Source: JALOTE01 sp031422195
Lineage (GTDB): Bacteria; Pseudomonadota; Alphaproteobacteria; Rhizobiales; Rhizobiaceae
Assembly (NCBI GenBank): GCA_031422195.1
Contig: JANOPZ010000017.1
Span: 1-15,228 of the forward strand
Length of the DNA stretch: 15,228 nucleotides
Direction of reading: 5' to 3'
The notes under the pieces were generated by a model. The model searched no databases, was not told where the DNA came from, and saw nothing but the letters and a program-made list of their open reading frames with translations. This document shows, piece after piece, positions 6,546 to 12,319 of this stretch. Every line of letters starts with the position of its first letter. Position 1 is the first letter of the stretch. A program made the translations under genes and the position numbers.

Positions 6546-7322
6546 ATGGCGTCGGTAATCTCTGCCCAAAATTTAGAACTTGTGTTCACCACCAATGACG
6601 GGCCGGTTCACGCACTGTCAAATGTCACGCTGAATATTGACAAAGGCGAATTCGTCTCTTTTATCGGGCCGTCGGGTTGTGGCAAAACCACGTTTTTGCG
6701 TGTTATTGCGGATCTCGAAAAATCAACCGGTGGCAGCATTACCGTCAACGGCATGACACCTGAACAAGCCCGCCAAAAACGCGCCTATGGTTATGTGTTT
6801 CAGGCAGCAGGGCTCTATCCGTGGCGTACAGTTGAAAAAAACATAGCATTGCCACTTGAAATCATTGGTATTTCCAAAGCCGAGCAGCAAATGCGTATCG
6901 CCCGCGTGCTTGATCTGGTTGATTTGAAAAGTTTTGGTAAAAAATACCCGTGGCAACTCTCTGGCGGAATGCAACAACGCGCGTCCATTGCGCGGGCCTT
7001 AGCTTTTGATGCCGACCTCTTGCTGATGGATGAACCGTTTGGGGCACTGGATGAAATCGTGCGTGACCATTTGAATGCGCAATTGTTGCAGTTATGGGCG
7101 CGCACCAACAAAACCATTTGCTTTGTGACTCACTCCATTCCTGAGGCGGTTTACCTTTCCACGAAGATCGTCGTGATGAGCCCGCGCCCCGGCCGTGTGA
7201 CTGATATTATTGAATCCACGCTGCCAAAGACACGCCCGTTGGATATCCGCGAAAGCCCGGAATTTTTGGCTATTGCCCACCGCGTGCGGGAAGGGTTGAG
7301 AGCAGGGCATTCTTATGAGTAA
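6546..7322 (+). CDS. ABC transporter ATP-binding protein (NitT/TauT/ThiZ-like)
   Basis: The 258-residue nucleotide-binding subunit has a complete set of motifs: Walker A GPSGCGKTT (41-49), Q-loop Q86 in YVFQAAGLYPW, signature LSGGMQQR (138-145), Walker B LLLMDEPFGALDE (158-170) and H-loop H196 in FVTHSIPEA. The LYPWRTVEKNI and PRPGRV segments are typical of the nitrate/taurine/sulfonate/thiamine-precursor import group. As a homodimer it would power uptake through the two permeases encoded downstream, at the inner face of the membrane. No strong Shine-Dalgarno precedes the ATG at 6546. Its last 8 bp overlap the next gene. The substrate is set by the binding protein encoded at 9500-10480. Confidence 0.94.
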   Translation: MASVISAQNLELVFTTNDGPVHALSNVTLNIDKGEFVSFIGPSGCGKTTFLRVIADLEKSTGGSITVNGMTPEQARQKRAYGYVFQAAGLYPWRTVEKNIALPLEIIGISKAEQQMRIARVLDLVDLKSFGKKYPWQLSGGMQQRASIARALAFDADLLLMDEPFGALDEIVRDHLNAQLLQLWARTNKTICFVTHSIPEAVYLSTKIVVMSPRPGRVTDIIESTLPKTRPLDIRESPEFLAIAHRVREGLRAGHSYE

Positions 7323-7665
7323 ATTGCTGGCACTCAATTCTGTCCTCATTCTTGGCCTTGCGATGCTGGTGTTTTTGGCGGCGGCATCAAGCCTGCGTGC
7401 CTATGCCGGTGGTTCGGCGCTCTGGGTTTTGGCTCTGGCATTGGTGCTTTATTGTCTCGGCAACGTTATGATGGTGCCACTCATGAAAGCCAATGGCATG
7501 GCAGTGGCCATGAGCGTTTCGGCAGTGCTGCAATTGGTGATGTCGTCGCTGGTGGCCGTGACCATTTTTGGAGAACGCCCGCTTAGCATTCAATGGGCAG
7601 GCATCAGCCTTGGCATTGTGGCTGTGGTGTTGATCCTCTGGCCGCAATTGGTGAAGGCCGCATGA
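7315..7665 (+). CDS. Small four-helix membrane protein, SMR/EamA-like, in ABC operon
   Basis: The 116-residue protein is almost all hydrophobic, with four predicted helices (about 4-27, 34-57, 62-85 and 90-110). The third-to-fourth helix segment FGERPLSIQWAGISLGIVAV (85-104) closely resembles the end of SMR and EamA/DMT transporters. The only acidic residue is E87; the membrane glutamate of the first helix that drives EmrE-type drug/proton exchange is missing, so ordinary SMR export is unlikely. Its start overlaps the ATPase gene by 8 bp and its stop overlaps permease 1 by 4 bp (ATGA), so it is made together with the importer. It could be an accessory subunit or a separate transporter of the same substrate. 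Function unknown. Confidence 0.8.
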   Translation: MSKLLALNSVLILGLAMLVFLAAASSLRAYAGGSALWVLALALVLYCLGNVMMVPLMKANGMAVAMSVSAVLQLVMSSLVAVTIFGERPLSIQWAGISLGIVAVVLILWPQLVKAA

Positions 7666-8540
7666 GCACACTGCGCCAAACCATTATGCCGGTTTTGACC
7701 GTGATCGCAGTCATTATGGCGTTTTGGTATGCCATGGTGCCGGTGATGAATACACCCTATGAGCGCGACCAAGCCGTGCGTGACGGGCGGGCGATGACAA
7801 CCGGCCAAATGATTGCCCGAACTTACGCGCAAGAAAAACCGATTTTACCGGCGCCGCATCAAGTACTGGCCGAAATTGTCAAAACCACAATTGGCCTCAA
7901 AGTCACCTCTAAGCGCAGTTTGATTTATCATGCCTGGGTCACACTCTCTTCAACGCTGCTTGGATTTGCTTTTGGCACCACCTTAGGCGTGCTGATTGCA
8001 GTGGGCATCGTTTATTCTAAAGCGCTCGACAAAAGCCTGATGCCGTGGATTATCACGTCCCAAACCATACCCATTTTGGCGATTGCGCCCATGGTGGTTG
8101 TGGTCATGGCGGCAATCGGCGTAACAGGGCTTTTGCCGAAAGCAATTATATCAACCTATCTTTCGTTCTTTCCTGTTGCTGTTGGCATGGTGAAAGGCCT
8201 GACGTCACCGGAGCCGATGCAACTTGATCTGATGCGGACGTATCATGCGTCGGGCGCACAAACATTTTTCAAGCTGCGCTGGCCCTCGGCACTACCGTAT
8301 TTGTTTACGTCAATGAAAGTGGCGATTGCGATTAGCCTTGTTGGTGCGATTGTTGGTGAATTGCCGACGGGTGCTCAGGCAGGTCTTGGCGCAAGGCTGC
8401 TTGGCGGCTCGTATTATGGCCAAACCATTCAAATCTGGTCAGCTTTGTTTATGGCAGCTGCCCTCGCCGCGATTCTTGTGGCGATCATCAGTTTTGCGCA
8501 TAAACAGGTTCTGCGCCGGTATGGGTTGGTGGAAAGATGA
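7662..8540 (+). CDS. ABC transporter permease 1 (BPD_transp_1 family)
   Basis: The 292-residue inner-membrane permease has an N-terminal helix (about 9-29), an unusually long polar segment (30-85, including EKPILPAPHQVLAEI), and then the transmembrane core. The EAA-loop that contacts the ATPase is at about 190-213 (LMRTYHASGAQTFFKLRWPS, then ALP), followed by VGAIVGELPTG. This is typical of NitT/TauT/ThiX permeases. The ATG at 7662 overlaps the upstream stop as ATGA, with GAAGG 4 nt before it, so coupled translation is likely. The frame is open further upstream, but that stretch overlaps the preceding gene and does not look like this family. It differs in sequence from permease 2, suggesting a heterodimeric channel. 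Confidence 0.93.
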   Translation: MSTLRQTIMPVLTVIAVIMAFWYAMVPVMNTPYERDQAVRDGRAMTTGQMIARTYAQEKPILPAPHQVLAEIVKTTIGLKVTSKRSLIYHAWVTLSSTLLGFAFGTTLGVLIAVGIVYSKALDKSLMPWIITSQTIPILAIAPMVVVVMAAIGVTGLLPKAIISTYLSFFPVAVGMVKGLTSPEPMQLDLMRTYHASGAQTFFKLRWPSALPYLFTSMKVAIAISLVGAIVGELPTGAQAGLGARLLGGSYYGQTIQIWSALFMAAALAAILVAIISFAHKQVLRRYGLVER

Positions 8541-9409
8541 TATTTGGCATGAACGGCTGGATTACAGCCGCGCTGGTGTTTTGGCTGTTTGCCTGGGCGC
8601 TCAATGAATTTTTGTCGCGGCGCGAGTTCGGCAACGGTTTTATCCAAAAATCGGTCAATCTCTTTATCCCGCTGCTGTTTGGCATCACATTGCTGGTGTT
8701 ATGGGAAGGCTTGGTGCGCGGGTTTAACGTGTCACAAATTTTGTTGCCCGCCCCGAGCCTGATCTGGGCCAAACTCAGTCAATCCAGCAGTATCCTCTGG
8801 ACTGATTTCCGCCAAACCTATTTGAAGGCGGTGATTTCCGGTTATGTTATGGGCTGCGGCGCTGGTTTTATTGTGGCTATTTTGGCCGACCGCGTGCCGT
8901 TTTTACGCAAAGGGCTTTTGCCGCTTGGCAATTTTGTGGCGTCACTGCCAATCATTGGTTTGGCACCCATTATGGTGCTGTGGTTCGGGTTTGACTGGCA
9001 ATCTAAAGCTGCCATTGTGGTGGCAATGGTGTTCTTCCCGATGCTGGTCAACACGGTAGCAGGCTTGGCTGCGGCGGACACGATGCAGAAAGATTTGATG
9101 CGCACCTATGCGGCCAGCTATTTTCAAACCCTGCTGAAATTACGCCTTCCGGCCGCCATGCCGTTCATTTTCAACGCGCTTAAAATCAACTCGACTCTGG
9201 CGCTGATTGGCGCAATTGTGGCGGAGTTTTTTGGCTCGCCTGTCAGCGGTTTGGGGTTTAGAATTTCCACTGAAGTTGGCAAGCTGAATGTGGATATGGT
9301 GTGGGCAGCCATTGCTGTTTCAGCGCTGGCTGGTTCGCTTTCTTATGGGGCGCTTGCGCTCCTTGAACGATTTGTTACGTTTTGGCATCCGTCCATCCGA
9401 AGAGGATGA
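8537..9409 (+). CDS. ABC transporter permease 2 (BPD_transp_1 family)
   Basis: The 290-residue permease has an extra N-terminal helix (about 8-24) and a core of about six helices. Its EAA-loop is at 188-209 (MRTYAASYFQTLLKLRLPAA, then MP), followed by IGAIVAEFFGSPVSGLG (224-240). LPAPSLIWAKL (70-80) matches the conserved entry of NitT/TauT-type permeases. It starts at an ATGA overlap with permease 1; an alternative ATG at 8549 lacks that coupling. The last residues, WHPSIRRG, and the stop are encoded inside the first copy of a 35-bp tandem repeat, so the C terminus may have been remodelled by repeat formation. With permease 1 it would form the import channel. Confidence 0.93.
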   Translation: MIFGMNGWITAALVFWLFAWALNEFLSRREFGNGFIQKSVNLFIPLLFGITLLVLWEGLVRGFNVSQILLPAPSLIWAKLSQSSSILWTDFRQTYLKAVISGYVMGCGAGFIVAILADRVPFLRKGLLPLGNFVASLPIIGLAPIMVLWFGFDWQSKAAIVVAMVFFPMLVNTVAGLAAADTMQKDLMRTYAASYFQTLLKLRLPAAMPFIFNALKINSTLALIGAIVAEFFGSPVSGLGFRISTEVGKLNVDMVWAAIAVSALAGSLSYGALALLERFVTFWHPSIRRG

Positions 9410-9485
9410 GACACATTTGGCATCCGTCCATCCGAAGGGGATGAGACACATTTGGAATCCGTCCATCCGAAGGGGATGAGGCGCA
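9381..9485 (+). repeat. Three-copy 35-bp tandem repeat between permease 2 and the binding protein
   Basis: Copies lie at 9381-9415, 9416-9450 and 9451-9485, each starting TTTGG. Copy 1 differs from copy 2 at one base (position 23). Copy 3 differs from copy 2 at three (positions 6, 31 and 33). Copy 1 encodes the last codons and stop of permease 2; the others are non-coding. Each copy can fold CATCC-GAAGR-GGATG (9394-9408, 9429-9443, 9464-9478), a 5-bp stem. The array ends 2 bp before the Shine-Dalgarno of the next gene. Confidence 0.93.
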
Positions 9486-9487
9486 AT

Positions 9488-9495
9488 AGGAGAGG
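9488..9495 (+). promoter_or_regulatory. Ribosome binding site of the binding-protein gene
   Basis: AGGAGAGG, with AGGAG ending 7 nt before the ATG at 9500, is the strongest site in the operon. It excludes an upstream in-frame start at 9452 that would lie in the repeat array. Confidence 0.8.
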
Positions 9496-9499
9496 CATT

Positions 9500-10480
9500 A
9501 TGAAAAAACTGACCACTACCCTTTTGGCAGGCGCATTTTCGCTGGCCGCATTTTCAGCCATGGCGGCTGACAAGCTGACATTGCAGTTGAAATGGGTCAC
9601 GCAAGCCCAGTTCGCCGGTTATTATGTGGCCAAAGACAAAGGCTTTTACACCGAAGCCGGTCTCGACATTGAAATTAAACCCGGCGGCCCGGATATCGCT
9701 CCTGAGCAGGTTATTGCCGGTGATGGCGCTGACGTGATCGTGGCCTGGATGGGCGGCGCATTGGTTGCCCGGGAAAAAGGCGTTCCGCTCGTCAACATTG
9801 CCCAGCCGTTCGGCAAAGCCGGTTTGCAGATGATTTGTGCCAAAGGCGGCAAAGTTGCCACTGAAGCCGATTTCAAAGGCACAACGCTCGGCACATGGTT
9901 CTTTGGCAATGAATACCCGTTCTTTGCATGGATGAGCAAACTTGGTCTGCCAACCGAAGGCGGCCCGGACGGCGTGACTGTTCTTAAACAGAACTTTGAT
10001 GTTTCAGCCCTTGTCAACAAAGAAGCCGATTGCATTTCGGTTATGACCTATAATGAATATTTCCAAGCGCTGGATGCCGGTTTCAAACCGGAAGACCTCG
10101 TGGTGTTTAACTATTCTGCGATGGGCAATGATCTGATGGAAGACGGCCTCTATGTTAAAGAGGAAGATCTGGCTGATCCGGCGATGAAAGACAAACTCGT
10201 TCGTTTCGTGAAAGCTTCCATGAAAGGCTGGCAATATGCTGTTGCCAATCCGGATGAAGCAGCCATGATTACGCTCGAAAATGATGCCTCAGGCGCACAA
10301 ACTGAAATTAGCCAGAAGCGCATGATGGGCGAGATTGCAAAATTGATTTCCGACCCGAACGGCACGCTCGATACCGCTGTGTACGACCGTACTGTTGCAG
10401 CTTTGATGGCACAAAAAATCATTACCAAAATGCCAGAAGGCGCATTTACCAAAGACATTACCGAAGCTGCAATGAAATAA
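9500..10480 (+). CDS. ABC transporter substrate-binding protein (NMT1/THI5-like)
   Basis: The 326-residue precursor has a Sec signal peptide (lysines at 2-3, hydrophobic core, likely cleavage after AMA at 20-22). The mature part begins with the NMT1/THI5-like pattern LTLQLKWVTQAQFAGYYVAK (26-45) and DKGFYTEAGLDIEIKPGGPD (46-65), followed by VIAGDGADVIVAWM and an ISVMTYNEY segment. It would be a periplasmic two-lobed protein delivering ligand to the two permeases. Family members bind thiamine precursors (ThiY), pyrimidine-type compounds, riboflavin or other small heterocycles, and nothing here decides among them. Its strong ribosome site and separation from the overlapping upstream genes by the repeat array suggest higher expression than the membrane subunits, as is usual for binding proteins. 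Confidence 0.92.
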   Translation: MKKLTTTLLAGAFSLAAFSAMAADKLTLQLKWVTQAQFAGYYVAKDKGFYTEAGLDIEIKPGGPDIAPEQVIAGDGADVIVAWMGGALVAREKGVPLVNIAQPFGKAGLQMICAKGGKVATEADFKGTTLGTWFFGNEYPFFAWMSKLGLPTEGGPDGVTVLKQNFDVSALVNKEADCISVMTYNEYFQALDAGFKPEDLVVFNYSAMGNDLMEDGLYVKEEDLADPAMKDKLVRFVKASMKGWQYAVANPDEAAMITLENDASGAQTEISQKRMMGEIAKLISDPNGTLDTAVYDRTVAALMAQKIITKMPEGAFTKDITEAAMK

Positions 10481-10500
10481 GCTGTTTCAAATTTGGTTTG

Positions 10501-10530
10501 AAAAGGCGGAGCCGTGGCCCCGCCTTTTTT
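10501..10530 (+). terminator. Intrinsic terminator of the ABC operon
   Basis: AAAAGGCGG (10501-10509) pairs with CCGCCTTTT (10520-10528), with extra GC pairs possible inside, and the 3' arm runs into six T. It lies 20 bp after the binding-protein stop and clearly ends the operon. Confidence 0.92.
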
Positions 10531-10651
10531 ATTTTGAGATATTCCTGCGCTCCATAGACGCAGTTTGACCAAGATCATTGTTTTGCCGCGAAGGCTTCAT
10601 TAACTGCAATAGCGTTAAATGCGCCCTTATTGTCCCGTGAACCAAAGTTGA
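10531..10651. other. Leader region before ccmI
   Basis: This 121-bp stretch after the terminator should hold the ccm promoter. TTGACC (10565-10570) could be a -35, but no good -10 follows at 16-18 nt. An inverted pair, TTAAC (10600-10604) and GTTAA (10614-10618), separated by 9 nt, is the only symmetry I see. No Irr-type box is present here. Confidence 0.4.
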
Positions 10652-11767
10652 ATGATGTTCTGGATTGCCGCTATTTGTCTTGTGTTGCTGGTAATGCTGG
10701 CCATTTACGTGCCGCTTGGCCGCACAACAAAACTGGACACAACCAAGCCTGCCCTGATGCGGGCACTTGCCGCTGAACTTGGTGACGTTAATGCAGACAA
10801 AGGCGAGCGCTTTGCCACGACTGCTGAGGCAGACGCAGCCCGCACTGAAATTAGCCGTAGGCTGCTGGCGCTTGAAGCATCACCGGAAGCATCACAGCCT
10901 GAACGCCGGTCATCGCAATTATTTGTCGTGTTTGCTTTGGTGCCAATCTTAGCGGTGCCGCTTTATTTGCAGCTGGGCCAACCTGAATATGCCGACCAAA
11001 ATATTGCCACGCGCATTGATGCCGATGTTTCTGAAGGCCAGCAGGAAGTTGCAAAGCTGATTGACCGTGTTGAAAAACGCCTTGCCGCGCAGCCTGACGA
11101 TGGAGAAGGCTGGGCTGTAATTGCGCCCGTTTATTTTCGTTTGGGGCGCATTGATGACAGTTTAAACGCGTTCACCAAAGCCATTGAATTTCACGAGGGC
11201 GAACCGGCGCAAAAGTTGCGCCTCATGGCTGACCGCGCTGAAATTATGGTGGCTAAGGACGATGGAAAGGTCAGCGCAGAGGCTGCAGAGGCGTTCACCG
11301 GGGTTTTGGCACGTGATCAGAACAATCAAAAAGCCCTGTTTTATTCAGCGATCTATTTGGAGCAGACGGGCAGTGCTGAAAAGGCCATGACGAATTGGTC
11401 AGAACTGATTGCCCGCTTCAAAACTGGCAACCCGCCTTGGTTAGAAGTTGCTGAGCGCCGTTTGGCAGACCTTAAAAACCCGCCAGTCGCAGAAGTCGGC
11501 CCCACAACTGATCAGGTTGAGGCGGCAGGTGCCATGACTAAAGCCGAACGTAGCGAAATGATCAAAGGCATGGTCGATGGCCTTTCCGCGAAGCTTAAGG
11601 AAAATCCGCAAGATCAATTTGGTTGGATGCGGTTAATTCGAGCCCGTATGGTGATGAACGACCGGCAGCAAGCCCTGCTTGATTTGGAAGCGGCGCGCAA
11701 ACTTTTTGCGCCTGGCACGCAAGGCCGGGCGGAAATCGATTCGGTTGCCCATTCTATGGGGCTATAA
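10652..11767 (+). CDS. ccmI: c-type cytochrome biogenesis protein CcmI (CycH)
   Basis: The 371-residue product follows the CcmI plan: transmembrane helix (3-21), a cytoplasmic loop with a leucine/alanine-rich helical segment (about 33-75), a second helix (88-107), then a long periplasmic tetratricopeptide-like domain with helical pairs such as WAVIAPVYFRLGRIDDSLNA, ALFYSAIYLEQTGSAEKAM and, near the end, RMVMNDRQQALLDLEAARKL. CcmI binds the C terminus of apocytochromes c and presents them to the heme ligation complex. It is the first gene of the ccmI-E-F-H cluster, with 24 bp to ccmE. The tandem ATGs at 10652 and 10655 lack a strong Shine-Dalgarno, so the exact start is uncertain by one codon. 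Confidence 0.92.
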   Translation: MMFWIAAICLVLLVMLAIYVPLGRTTKLDTTKPALMRALAAELGDVNADKGERFATTAEADAARTEISRRLLALEASPEASQPERRSSQLFVVFALVPILAVPLYLQLGQPEYADQNIATRIDADVSEGQQEVAKLIDRVEKRLAAQPDDGEGWAVIAPVYFRLGRIDDSLNAFTKAIEFHEGEPAQKLRLMADRAEIMVAKDDGKVSAEAAEAFTGVLARDQNNQKALFYSAIYLEQTGSAEKAMTNWSELIARFKTGNPPWLEVAERRLADLKNPPVAEVGPTTDQVEAAGAMTKAERSEMIKGMVDGLSAKLKENPQDQFGWMRLIRARMVMNDRQQALLDLEAARKLFAPGTQGRAEIDSVAHSMGL

Positions 11768-11791
11768 GATGGGGGCGATAGAATCACAGCA

Positions 11792-12319
11792 ATGAACAGG
11801 CGCAAGCAAAACCGGTTGATTATCATCGCCGCAGCAGGCGTCGTGCTGTCGATGGCAGCTGGCCTTTCGCTTTATGCGATGAACGATAAAATTGTATTTT
11901 TCAAATCACCCTCTGATATTGCCAATGAAGGCCTTGAACCCGGCGTGCGCGTTCGGATCGGCGGGCTTGTGAAAGACGGAACATGGGAACGCGACGGCAC
12001 GTCGCATTTGTTTGTTGTCACCGATACAGCCAAAGACCTGACCGTGCGCTATAATGGTATTATGCCAGATTTGTTCCGCGAGGGGCAAGGCGTGGTGCTG
12101 GATGGTTCTGAATCCATGGATGGTAACTTTGTGGCTGATACGGTGCTCGCAAAGCACGACGAAAACTACATTCCTGCCGAAGTTGCCGCTGCTCTTAAAG
12201 CGCAGGGCCATTGGCAAGAAGACGGAAAAACCTATGGCGATAAAACCTATGGCGACAAAACCTATGGTGACAAAACCTACGGCGACAAAACCTTCGGCGA
12301 AAAGAGCGCAACCCCGTGA
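11792..12319 (+). CDS. ccmE: Cytochrome c maturation heme chaperone CcmE (CycJ)
   Basis: The 175-residue protein has an N-terminal positive patch and anchor helix (about 8-29), an OB-fold periplasmic domain (about 33-115), and the heme-binding motif AKHDENYIPAE. H122 is the residue expected to bind heme covalently and Y126 the axial ligand, equivalent to E. coli H130 and Y134. CcmE receives heme from CcmC/CcmD and passes it to CcmF. The C-terminal tail is unusual: residues 146-170 are five pentapeptides, KTYGD four times then KTFGE. Length is otherwise normal. The stop overlaps the GTG of ccmF by 4 bp. The Shine-Dalgarno is weak, with a GGGGG run 16 nt upstream. Confidence 0.95.
   Translation: MNRRKQNRLIIIAAAGVVLSMAAGLSLYAMNDKIVFFKSPSDIANEGLEPGVRVRIGGLVKDGTWERDGTSHLFVVTDTAKDLTVRYNGIMPDLFREGQGVVLDGSESMDGNFVADTVLAKHDENYIPAEVAAALKAQGHWQEDGKTYGDKTYGDKTYGDKTYGDKTFGEKSATP
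12227..12301 (+). repeat. Five-copy 15-bp tandem repeat in the 3' end of ccmE
   Basis: Five in-frame 15-bp units starting AAAACC encode KTYGD, KTYGD, KTYGD, KTYGD and KTFGE. Differences are mostly at third codon positions (GAT/GAC, GGC/GGT, TAT/TAC), and the last unit is the most diverged (TTC, GAA). The mix of silent changes suggests the peptide repeat has been kept for some time. Confidence 0.93.

Noticed and set aside
7387..7832. His-rich open frames on the minus strand under the SMR-like and permease genes
   Set aside because: The His/Gln-rich, low-complexity translations are the antisense of codons for hydrophobic residues, not real metal-binding proteins.
9381..9485. CRISPR-like array
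   Set aside because: The 35-bp units are directly adjacent with no spacers, and no cas genes are nearby. It is a simple tandem repeat.
9452..9499. Upstream in-frame start for the substrate-binding protein
   Set aside because: It would place repeat-encoded residues ahead of a clear signal peptide, and the strong AGGAGAGG site is set for the ATG at 9500.
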